A DNA stretch of 35,029 bases. It comes from Candidatus Sulfotelmatobacter sp. (GTDB lineage: Bacteria; Acidobacteriota; Terriglobia; Terriglobales; SbA1). The translations under genes and the position numbers were made by a program. The notes beneath the pieces are model-generated. The model saw nothing but the letters and a program-made list of their open reading frames with translations. It did no database searches and had not been told where the DNA came from. Below are positions 24,389 through 31,595 of this stretch, one piece after another; the first letter of the stretch is position 1, and every line of letters begins with the position of its first letter. The stretch lies in NCBI GenBank assembly GCA_030151135.1, contig JASLEQ010000525.1, forward strand, positions 1 to 35,029, read 5' to 3'.

Positions 24389-25633
24389 CTATGGCATGCC
24401 GAACAGGTCCGTCATCGCCTGCGTGTTCGAGTCGCAAGCGTGATTCAGGCAGGGTAGATGGAAGCCGCCTTCCAGCGTCCGCAGCAGCGAGAAATGGTCG
24501 TAGAAGACATTGCTCTGCAGTTGGTGGAAACCGTAATTGGTGTCTACGATGGCCGCCACCTGGTTGATGATCGGTTGAACGGAATAGTCATTCTCATCCC
24601 AGATTACGACGATGGCGTTCCGGCCTCGCCTCCACGCCGGCGAGGCGTGAATGGAATTTACGATCTTCTGCACCGCCTGGTCTCCCAGCGTGATCAGCGC
24701 CGGATTCAGTCCATCCTGTGTTCCATTGTCGTTTGGATCGTACTGGCAGAATGCCGTGCCATTGCCACGCCCGTGCTGATCGTTGCATTGGTTCGGCACG
24801 ATGTACGACAACGCCGGAGAGGTTCCCCGCGAAAGATCCCACCACAATCCACTCGTGCCCTCAAAGCCTGCCATCTGCGCGTAGCTGACGAGCGGATTCG
24901 TGCCTTCCTGTACTTCCTGGAAATAAACAAACGGATTATGTTTAGATGCATACAGCTGAACAATGTCCCCGGTGCTCAGCTGAGGATTACAGCCCGGACA
25001 TGGAGCAAATGTCGAGTTGTTTGTGAAGTTGCCATCGCTGTAGTTCACCGTGTCAGGTCCTGTCGGCGGCAAGTCTTCCTGATAGGTTTTCCAGGTCCGG
25101 TTTGCGGCAGCGAGTTGGTCGGCGATCGTGATGCCCAGAGTTTCAGGATTCGCTGCGTACGCGTGAACGCCGTCGATTTCAATCTCGCACGGAGGCCCTG
25201 TCACTTCGTTCGTGCAGTCGAGCAGCGGAGTCGCCGCGTCCGTTCCAGAACCGCTGATCGGGCAGATGTTCGGGCTTGGCGGGTTGTCCGTGTTCGGCAT
25301 ACCCGTGGCAAGGTTGGGTGCGCACGTTGAATTGTGCCAGTCGGGCGAATTATCGCTCAGCACCCCGAAGTTCGATCCACCCACCGTCTCCAGGTAGTTC
25401 GTCAGGCTCGGATGCGCCACAGCGAAATAGTTGGTCGCCAGGTTCGCCGACTGTGCATAGGAGTTAATAAACGGTGCGCTCGGGTTCCCGATGATCTGCG
25501 GATACCCGTGATTCTCCATCATGATTACGAATACGTGGTTGAGAGGTGGAATCCCTTTCGGAACCGCCCCTTGCTGCGCGAACATGCTGCCCGTTAATCC
25601 AAGCAGGCACAGAACTAGCGCCTTCTTCGTCAT
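24389..25633 (-). CDS. Secreted phosphoesterase family protein
   Basis: A 414-residue secreted enzyme of the phosphoesterase family that includes acid phosphatases and phospholipase C (alkaline-phosphatase-like fold). A signal peptide covers residues 1-20 (MTKKALVLCLLGLTGSMFAQ). The N-terminal motif FVIMMENHGYPQ has E40-N41, next HPSLTNYL (74-81), which in the family carries the catalytic Ser/Thr and metal ligands. The C-terminal motifs WDENDYS (345-351) and FYDHFSLLRTLE (D379, H380) are typical. ATG at 25633 follows GAGGAGAA by about seven bases; the frame is open to 25930 but that part lacks coding features. A phased GTTAA repeat lies about 145 bp upstream of the start. Confidence 0.85.
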   Translation of the reverse strand: MTKKALVLCLLGLTGSMFAQQGAVPKGIPPLNHVFVIMMENHGYPQIIGNPSAPFINSYAQSANLATNYFAVAHPSLTNYLETVGGSNFGVLSDNSPDWHNSTCAPNLATGMPNTDNPPSPNICPISGSGTDAATPLLDCTNEVTGPPCEIEIDGVHAYAANPETLGITIADQLAAANRTWKTYQEDLPPTGPDTVNYSDGNFTNNSTFAPCPGCNPQLSTGDIVQLYASKHNPFVYFQEVQEGTNPLVSYAQMAGFEGTSGLWWDLSRGTSPALSYIVPNQCNDQHGRGNGTAFCQYDPNDNGTQDGLNPALITLGDQAVQKIVNSIHASPAWRRGRNAIVVIWDENDYSVQPIINQVAAIVDTNYGFHQLQSNVFYDHFSLLRTLEGGFHLPCLNHACDSNTQAMTDLFGMP

Positions 25634-26077
25634 AGGTGTCTTCTCCTCAGAATTTATTGATTTGCAACTGCGGGATCCGGCGCTTCGTAAACACTCCCCC
25701 GCACCGCCTTGCCTGCGCAATCGCCGGAGTAAGACCACGATCCCTGGCGGTGGATGCAAAGAAGCTAGCCGCAACTTGTTAAGCGACGGTAACAACAGAG
25801 TTAACGTTGCGTTAATTTGGTCGGTTTGCTGGGAATCTTGATCTTTGCCCAGCGGATGCTTCTGGATCTCGGCGATGAGCATTTGGGCGGATTTTTCACG
25901 TCCCGGTCTGCGCCTCTTCCTAAGGATCAAAAAGTCTGCCCGTATTCCGAGATTTTCTCGGCGGTCCTCGCGAATCCGCGACTGCTCTGCGGTTCGCTCT
26001 TGATCTTGAAACCTTGCTAAGCCTCAGCGCCAAAACCCAGTAGCGATCTCGGGATTGAAACTGGTACCATCGCGCCA
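25634..26077. other. Divergent intergenic region of phosphoesterase and ruvB
   Basis: About 440 bp with no gene. It contains the phased GTTAA units at 25777-25820. I see no convincing -10 box for either flanking gene. The open frames covering 25634-25930 (minus) and 25817-26020 (plus) have no recognisable features. Confidence 0.4.
25777..25820 (-). promoter_or_regulatory. Four 11-bp phased GTTAA-like units
   Basis: Plus-strand units begin at 25777 (TGTTAAGCGAC), 25788 (GGTAACAACAG), 25799 (AGTTAACGTTG) and 25810 (CGTTAATTTGG). Three carry a perfect GTTAA and one a degenerate form, all at exactly 11-bp spacing. This is the architecture of OmpR/PhoB/PhoP-type response-regulator sites; TTAAC-type units at 11 bp are known for PhoP in Bacillus. 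They lie upstream of a secreted phosphoesterase on the minus strand, so phosphate control is an attractive inference. Confidence 0.45.
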
Positions 26078-27127
26078 GTGGCAGCTCCGAAGAATCCAGA
26101 CGTGAATTACAACCGCGAGCGCCTCGTCTCCGCCGCCCCGGTCGAAGACGATTCATCGTTTGAGCTAAAGCTGCGCCCGCAACGGCTTGCGGAATTTATC
26201 GGACAGAAAAAGGTCAAAGAGCAGCTCTCGGTTGCTATCGAAGCCGCCCGCTCCCGTGGCGAGGCCATGGACCATGTCCTTCTCTACGGCCCTCCCGGAC
26301 TTGGAAAAACGACTCTCGCCAACATCATCGCCAATGAACTCGGCGTTCATTTCCAGCCCACCGCCGCGCCTCTGCTCCAGATCAAAGGCGACCTCACCGC
26401 AATTGTCACCAACCTGCAGGACAAGCAGGTCCTCTTCATCGACGAAATCCACCGCCTGCAGCCGGTTTTGGAAGAATTACTCTATTCGGCTCTCGAAGAC
26501 TACAAACTCGATATCATCATCGGACAAGGCCCCTCCGCCCGTACCCACACGCTTGAGGTCAAGCCGTTCACCTTCGTGGGCGCCACGACGCGCGCCGGGC
26601 TAATCTCCGCTCCGCTCCGCGCCCGGTTCGGCATCGTTCTGCGCCTCGAGTTCTACACTCCAGAAGACTTGCAGATTATCGTCGAGCGTTCCGCAGAAAT
26701 TCTCGCCGTAGCCATTGACGATGCCGGCGCCAGGGAGATCGCTAGCCGTTCCCGGGGCACTCCCAGAATCGCGAACCGTCTGCTGCGACGGGTCCGTGAC
26801 TACGCACAAGTCCGCGGCGGAGGCAAAATCGATGAGCCTACCGCCGAAGCCGCCCTGGAAATGCTCGAAGTCGACCAATACGGCTTTGACGAAGTTGATC
26901 GCCGGCTCCTCCTCACCATCATTGAGAAATATCAGGGCGGGCCGGTCGGCGTGAACACGCTTGCCGCCGTCCTCGCTGAAGAACCCGACGCCATCGAAGA
27001 AATCTACGAACCGTTTCTTATGCAGATCGGCTTCCTGAACCGCACCCCTCGCGGCCGCGTCGCGACGCAACTGGCCTACGAGCATTTCGGAATTACGCCC
27101 ACGCGACGGCAAGCCTCGCTGTTCTGA
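26078..27127 (+). CDS. ruvB: Holliday junction branch migration helicase RuvB
   Basis: A 349-residue AAA+ motor that, with RuvA, drives branch migration of Holliday junctions in recombination and repair. Walker A is GPPGLGKT (71-78), Walker B DEIH (122-125), sensor 1 GATTRAG (167-173) and RARFG at 180-184. The C-terminal winged-helix DNA-binding domain includes [15 protein letters not shown] and PRGRVAT. Length fits the family. The GTG at 26078 is used; [11 protein letters not shown] is not conserved, so the exact start is uncertain, and there is no clear ribosome-binding site. Neither ruvA nor ruvC is in the window. About 90 bp separate it from the downstream exporter gene. Confidence 0.95.
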   Translation: MAAPKNPDVNYNRERLVSAAPVEDDSSFELKLRPQRLAEFIGQKKVKEQLSVAIEAARSRGEAMDHVLLYGPPGLGKTTLANIIANELGVHFQPTAAPLLQIKGDLTAIVTNLQDKQVLFIDEIHRLQPVLEELLYSALEDYKLDIIIGQGPSARTHTLEVKPFTFVGATTRAGLISAPLRARFGIVLRLEFYTPEDLQIIVERSAEILAVAIDDAGAREIASRSRGTPRIANRLLRRVRDYAQVRGGGKIDEPTAEAALEMLEVDQYGFDEVDRRLLLTIIEKYQGGPVGVNTLAAVLAEEPDAIEEIYEPFLMQIGFLNRTPRGRVATQLAYEHFGITPTRRQASLF

Positions 27128-27218
27128 ATTCGCTACCAATTCGCTCTCGTGACTCTCGATCCGGCAAACATCTCGCGCGAATCCCGGAACTCTCGCATCG
27201 GCCCCGTAAGGCGGCCGC

Positions 27219-27956
27219 GTGCCTGAATCCATCACTCTCTACGTGCTGGCTGTCATTTTTCTCGCGACGCTGATCCGCTCGACTCTCGGCTTTGGAGAAG
27301 CGCTGATCGCAGTTCCATTGCTCGCGATGCGCCTGCCCATCACCCTAGCCGCGCCGCTCGCCGTCCTCGTATCGGTCGTGATCGCCGCCATTGTCGTGGT
27401 TCAGGACTGGGAGCATGTCGAGGTGCACAGCGCAGCCGTTCTCATCCTTGCTGCCCTTCCAGGAATCCCGCTCGGCATTTGGCTGCTAGCTCGCGGTAAC
27501 GAGCACGTCGTGAAATGTATCCTCGGCGTTCTCATTATCATTTTCTCGATCTATTCCTCGGCCAGCCGCTCGTCCCGCCACCTGCCGAACGATCATCGCG
27601 GATGGCTCCTGGCCTGCGGTTTCCTTTCTGGCCTGCTTGGTGGAGCTTATGGCATGAATGGCCCTCCACTCGCCCTCTACGGCGCGCTTCGCAGGTGGCC
27701 GCCTCGCCACTTCCGCGCTACGTTACAAGGATATTTCCTGCCTGCGAGTCTCTGCGGACTCATCGGGTATGCGTGGCTGGGCCTTTGGCAACCGGCGCTT
27801 ACCCGATACTTTCTTCTGTCGCTTCCTGTGATTGCGGTCGCAACTCTGCTCGGGCGCACCATCAATCAGCGCATGACCGGCCCTGGATTCTTCCGCTTCG
27901 TCTACCTCGGCTTGATAGTTGTCGGCGGCGTGTTAGTGCTCCAGGCGCTCAGATGA
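27219..27956 (+). CDS. TauE/SafE (TSUP) family membrane permease
   Basis: A 245-residue polytopic inner-membrane protein of the TauE/SafE/TSUP family, which exports or imports small sulfur-containing or organic anions. Eight hydrophobic segments are visible in two related halves. Conserved elements are STLGFGEALIAVPLL in the first half and GFLSGLLGGAYGMNGPPLALY in the second, the typical paired glycine-rich motifs. The GTG at 27219 follows TAAGGCGG. The substrate cannot be assigned; no sulfur-metabolism genes lie nearby. Confidence 0.85.
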   Translation: MPESITLYVLAVIFLATLIRSTLGFGEALIAVPLLAMRLPITLAAPLAVLVSVVIAAIVVVQDWEHVEVHSAAVLILAALPGIPLGIWLLARGNEHVVKCILGVLIIIFSIYSSASRSSRHLPNDHRGWLLACGFLSGLLGGAYGMNGPPLALYGALRRWPPRHFRATLQGYFLPASLCGLIGYAWLGLWQPALTRYFLLSLPVIAVATLLGRTINQRMTGPGFFRFVYLGLIVVGGVLVLQALR

Positions 27957-28078
27957 ACGAAGCAGCGTGATCCCGGCATCTCTTCGCTTCATCGTGTCTC
28001 TGTACGGATTTCCTGACAAAACATTCTTTCTTGTTTCGTTGCGCCGAAAATGGTGTATCTTGCTCAATTCCCGAGAAG

Positions 28079-30802
28079 ATGAGCTCCAGCGCAAGCCGGG
28101 TGCGGCGTGTCTCCGTGTCGAATCACAGGGCCAATTTTGCGTTTCAATCGGTACTCGCCTCAATTGCTGTTCTCTTTGCCCTTTCCTTCCAAGCGGCCGG
28201 CTTGTCTGTCTCTAATGCCTTCCAACAATCGGGTTCGTCGAATGCCTCACCCACGCCAACCACGGCTCAAGACCCTAAGCAGATTCCCGTTAATCCTTCA
28301 TCCCCCGGAGAGGCTCCCGAGGCTAGTCAACAGGTCCCGTCGCCATCCTCGCAGCTTCCCGAGCCTCCCGCCATGAAAGCGAATGTCAAACCCGCGCCCA
28401 AGCGCGAACTGGTCTCCCGCCCTCCCGAGATCACCATCCCCCGGCTCTCGCGCCCTCCATCCCTCGATGACTTCCTCTCCATGCAACCGCAGGGCGACGC
28501 GGCGTCACAAATGGCCAAGATCACCGGCTTCGTCCAACGCGACCCCCATGATGGAGAGCCCGTCACCGAACCAACGGCCGCCTACATCGGTTACGACGAT
28601 AAAAATTTCTACGCCGTCTTCGTCTGCTTCGACGATCCCAATAAAGTGCGCGCCCGCCTCTCTCCCCGCGAAGATATCTTCGACGACGACCAGGTCGAAA
28701 TCATCCTCGACACATTCCACGACCGACGCCGCGCCTATTCCTTCCAGGTCACGCCGCTCGGCGTTCAATGGGACGCCATCTATACCGAAGCCAACCGCGA
28801 GGAGCAATCCCAGGGACATTTCGATACGTCCTTCGATACCGTCTGGGATTCCAAAGGTAAAGTCACCAGCCGCGGCTATGTCGTCTGGATCGCGATTCCA
28901 TTCAAAAGCCTCCGCTTTCCTGCGACCAAAATGCAGGAATGGGGCCTGATCCTCTACCGCGGTATCACCCGCAAGAACGAAGATTCCTTCTGGCCTTATA
29001 TCACCTACAAGGTGGAAGGCCGCCTCAATCAGGCCGCCACCCTTTATGGCCTGGAAGGCATTTCCCCAGGCCGCGACATTGAACTCATCCCCTATGGACT
29101 GATGCGCGGCTTCCGCGCCCTCGATACCCGCGATCCCACGAATCCGTACTTTCAGAAAGCGACGGCGCAAGGCCAGCCCGGTATGGACGCCAAGTACGTC
29201 ATCCGTGATCACTTCACTCTAGACGCCACGGCCAATCCCGACTTCAGCCAGGTCGAGTCCGAAGATCCGCAAATTACCGTCAACCAGCGCTATGCCGTCT
29301 ACTTTCCTGAGAAGCGCCCGTTCTTTCTCGAGAACGAGGATTTCTTCCGCACTCCCATGGACCTCTTCTTCACTCGCAGCATCGGAGATCCCTCCGCCGG
29401 AATCCGCCTCACCGGAAAAGATGGTCCCTATTCGCTCGGCATCATGACCGCCGACGATCGCAGTCCCGGCCTCGCCGTGCCCGACTACAACGTCTTTACC
29501 GGCATGCGCTCCTACTTCACCGTCGCCCGCGTCAGCCGCGATATCTTTCGCCAGTCGAGTGTCGGCGCGCTCTACACCGACTGGGAATGTCCCACCACCG
29601 GAGAATTCAACCGCATCGGCGGCGCCGACACTCACATCAAGTTCAATCCCAACTGGACTCTCGACGGCCAGGCCGTTACCAGTTCCAGCAACCTCAATCT
29701 AAGCTGTGAAGCCAATTTCTATCCTTTCAGTTCCGGCAACCGCGGCAACGGAGATCACTACGCCGGCCCTGCCGAACGCCTTGAAGTTCAACGTCAAGGC
29801 CTGCACTTCACCTACGACGGCCAATACAACGACATCACCTCCGGCTTCGTTTCCATCCCCGGTTTCATCAACCGCGTTGATATTCGCGAATCCAAGCAGG
29901 AACTCGATTACCGCTTCCGCCCCCGCAAAGGCTGGATCGTCGATTGGGGGCCGACATTGATGACTCGCCACGACTTCGACCATACCGGCCTTCGCCTCGA
30001 TACCGATTACGAGCCGTATCTCGCCATTCAAGGACGCGGCCAAACAATTATTTTCATCCGTCCCTACGAGGAAACCCGCGAGCGCCTCCGCCCTCAGGAT
30101 TTTTGTTACTACGGCTTTTACCAATTCTGCTCGCCAGCCATGCCGGGCAATCAGGACTACCACGAGCACACCAGCGGCGCATATTTTCAGACGCAATACT
30201 TCAAGAAGGCCACCGTCATCGCCAGCTACTACTGGGGAGACTCGCCCAACTTTGACGCGCTCCCGCCGCCCACTCCAACTACCGGCAACGCCTACAACCA
30301 CCCGTACCTTGCAAACCAGGAAATTGCCCAGGCCGAACTGAGCGTTCGCCCCATCTTGCCCCTGAAAATTGACAACACCTATCTCTTCGAGCGTCTCCGC
30401 GCCAACGACAGCACCTTCGCCTTCGAGCGCGAACAATTTCCCACCATCGGACGCGGCATCTTCAACGATCACATCCTTCGCAGCAAATGGAACTGGCAGT
30501 TCACGCCGCAACTTTCCGCCCGCGTCATCCTGCAATACAACGCGCTCCTCGCCGGAACTCCGGGCGTCGGCTCCCCGTATACCTACCTCCCGACGCAGCG
30601 CGAATTCAACGCCGACTTCCTCATCACCTACCTCGTCCATCCGGGTACAGCCATTTACGCCGGTTACAACAGTGACCTCCAAAACCTGAATGTCTTCCGC
30701 GCGACCCCCACGTCCCCCGGATATGTCACCAATACCGCCAAAGGCTACCTCAACGACAGTCGCCAGTTCTTCGTCAAAGTCAGCTACATGTTCCGCTTTT
30801 GA
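28079..30802 (+). CDS. Exported DUF5916-like outer-membrane protein
   Basis: A 907-residue protein. A signal sequence at about residues 18-45 is followed by a Pro/Ser/Gln-rich linker to about residue 110. Next is a domain resembling family-9 carbohydrate-binding modules (about 115-320, with AAYIGYDDKNFYAVFVCFDDP and DDDQVEIILDTFHDRRRAYSFQV). The rest resembles the DUF5916 beta-barrel: HFTLDATANPDFSQVESEDPQITVNQRYAVYFPEKRPFF is a hallmark, and it ends SYMFRF with a terminal Phe as for outer-membrane barrels. Likely sits in the outer membrane, binding or importing a polymer or peptide. ATG at 28079 is chosen tentatively; in-frame alternatives lie at 28031 (TTG) and downstream GTG codons. Confidence 0.8.
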   Translation: MSSSASRVRRVSVSNHRANFAFQSVLASIAVLFALSFQAAGLSVSNAFQQSGSSNASPTPTTAQDPKQIPVNPSSPGEAPEASQQVPSPSSQLPEPPAMKANVKPAPKRELVSRPPEITIPRLSRPPSLDDFLSMQPQGDAASQMAKITGFVQRDPHDGEPVTEPTAAYIGYDDKNFYAVFVCFDDPNKVRARLSPREDIFDDDQVEIILDTFHDRRRAYSFQVTPLGVQWDAIYTEANREEQSQGHFDTSFDTVWDSKGKVTSRGYVVWIAIPFKSLRFPATKMQEWGLILYRGITRKNEDSFWPYITYKVEGRLNQAATLYGLEGISPGRDIELIPYGLMRGFRALDTRDPTNPYFQKATAQGQPGMDAKYVIRDHFTLDATANPDFSQVESEDPQITVNQRYAVYFPEKRPFFLENEDFFRTPMDLFFTRSIGDPSAGIRLTGKDGPYSLGIMTADDRSPGLAVPDYNVFTGMRSYFTVARVSRDIFRQSSVGALYTDWECPTTGEFNRIGGADTHIKFNPNWTLDGQAVTSSSNLNLSCEANFYPFSSGNRGNGDHYAGPAERLEVQRQGLHFTYDGQYNDITSGFVSIPGFINRVDIRESKQELDYRFRPRKGWIVDWGPTLMTRHDFDHTGLRLDTDYEPYLAIQGRGQTIIFIRPYEETRERLRPQDFCYYGFYQFCSPAMPGNQDYHEHTSGAYFQTQYFKKATVIASYYWGDSPNFDALPPPTPTTGNAYNHPYLANQEIAQAELSVRPILPLKIDNTYLFERLRANDSTFAFEREQFPTIGRGIFNDHILRSKWNWQFTPQLSARVILQYNALLAGTPGVGSPYTYLPTQREFNADFLITYLVHPGTAIYAGYNSDLQNLNVFRATPTSPGYVTNTAKGYLNDSRQFFVKVSYMFRF

Positions 30803-30913
30803 AGCTTTCAGCCGTCAGTGTTCAGCTATCAGCTTGACCAAAGCGACGGATCTCGCCTGACGGGCCACCCCCGGCGGCTTTCACTCTGATAGCTGACTGT
30901 CCGGCTGAAAGCT
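30803..30913. repeat. Long imperfect inverted repeat with AGCTGATAGCTGA core
   Basis: Outer arms AGCTTTCAGCC (30803-30813) and GGCTGAAAGCT (30903-30913), inner arms TCAGCTATCAG (30822-30832) and CTGATAGCTGA (30886-30896), with a 53-base loop. It starts directly after the barrel-protein stop and could terminate it, but it has no T-run. Its core recurs at 33018-33030. Confidence 0.7.
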
Positions 30914-30924
30914 GACAGCTTCTA

Positions 30925-30954
30925 TTGCTGAATCCTCTGCAAATCCGCTAGAAT
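30925..30954 (+). promoter_or_regulatory. Candidate promoter of rpmE
   Basis: TTGCTG at 30925-30930 and TAGAAT at 30949-30954 with an 18-base spacer. Transcription would begin near 30961, about 36 bases before the L31 ATG. Both boxes are reasonable but unproven. Confidence 0.45.
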
Positions 30955-30996
30955 CTAATGATCTGAATTGAGGTCAAGTCCCGGGGTACAACGAAT

Positions 30997-31215
30997 ATGA
31001 AAGCAGCCATTCATCCTAGTTACGACGAAGTCCGCGTGCACTGCGCGTGCGGCAACACGTTCATGACACGCTCCACCCATAAGGGAGACATCAGCGTAGA
31101 AATCTGCTCTTCCTGCCATCCGTTTTTCACTGGCAAGCAGAAGCTCATGGACACCGCCGGTCGCGTCGAGCGCTTCCGCCGCAAGTACGCCAAAGCCGAA
31201 ACCGCCAAGAAGTAG
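30997..31215 (+). CDS. rpmE: 50S ribosomal protein L31
   Basis: A 72-residue ribosomal protein that sits at the bridge between the subunits. It is the zinc-binding (C+) type: C16 and C18 in CACGN and C37 and C40 in [13 protein letters not shown] form the CxC..CxxC site. The family opening [22 protein letters not shown] and the C-terminal [10 protein letters not shown] are typical. Zinc-type L31 can be swapped for the cysteine-less paralogue under zinc shortage, but no Zur site or second copy is visible here. The ribosome-binding site is weak. The gene appears monocistronic, between its own promoter and a strong terminator. Confidence 0.96.
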   Translation: MKAAIHPSYDEVRVHCACGNTFMTRSTHKGDISVEICSSCHPFFTGKQKLMDTAGRVERFRRKYAKAETAKK

Positions 31216-31261
31216 CTTCTCCCCGCGGATCGCGCCGACCCAAGCGGATCGAACCAGAATT

Positions 31262-31290
31262 AAAGCCCTCGCCCAGCGGGGGCTTTCGTT
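31262..31290 (+). terminator. Rho-independent terminator of rpmE
   Basis: AAAGCCCTCGC (31262-31272), loop CCA, GCGGGGGCTTT (31276-31286): an 11-bp stem with one wobble pair, followed by CGTTTG. It lies 47 bases after the L31 stop. Confidence 0.8.
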
Positions 31291-31390
31291 TGACCGTCCT
31301 ACTAAAATGGGCAAGCCACACCGTGACGATGCGGGCCCATTAACGCGCTGGGAATCGAGGCCGTGGACCCAACGAGTCATGACCGTGACG

Positions 31391-31513
31391 AGGTGTTCCG
31401 AAACCGGCCACAACCGCGAAGGATCCATTTCGTAAAGCCACATGCGTGAGAGATCCATTTCGCAAATAGCCACATGCGTGAAGATCCATTTCGAAACGGG
31501 CACAACCGTGGAA
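31391..31513. repeat. Degenerate tandem repeat, about 30-bp unit
   Basis: Four units of about 30-31 bp. Units beginning near 31422, 31452 and 31483 each start GATCCATTTCG and continue through a CACATGCGTGA or CACAACCGTGG-like end; an older, more diverged unit precedes them (31391-31421). There are no unique spacers, so it is not a CRISPR. It lies between rpmE and dusB. Confidence 0.7.
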
Positions 31514-31515
31514 GA

Positions 31516-31570
31516 GCGGCCCTTTTAGGGCCGCGTGAGAGAATCTAATGGCGTGGGGGCTTTAGCCCCC
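31516..31570. repeat. Two TTTA-loop palindromes before dusB
   Basis: GCGGCCC-TTTTA-GGGCCGC (31516-31534) and GGGGGC-TTTA-GCCCCC (31555-31570; all but the TTTA loop paired). The second, with its following GTGG, closely matches the element at 34380-34393 inside the last MBL gene. They are 25-80 bp before the dusB start. Confidence 0.7.
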
Positions 31571-31595
31571 GTGGCACTCTTTGCCAACGAAATCG

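Noticed and set aside
24458..25330. A 290-codon plus-strand frame antisense to the phosphoesterase
   Set aside because: The minus-strand gene has a signal peptide, family motifs, ribosome-binding site and terminator; this frame has none.
29699..30682. A 327-codon minus-strand frame inside the DUF5916-type gene
   Set aside because: Antisense shadow; Val/Gly/Ala-rich composition typical of reverse reading of GC-rich genes.
30955..31503. A 182-codon minus-strand open frame over rpmE and the tandem repeats
   Set aside because: It is antisense to L31 and its start region is only translated repeat units; no independent support.
31391..31513. Tandem repeat considered as a CRISPR array
   Set aside because: The whole 30-bp unit repeats, with no unique spacers, no constant repeat of fixed length and no cas genes nearby.
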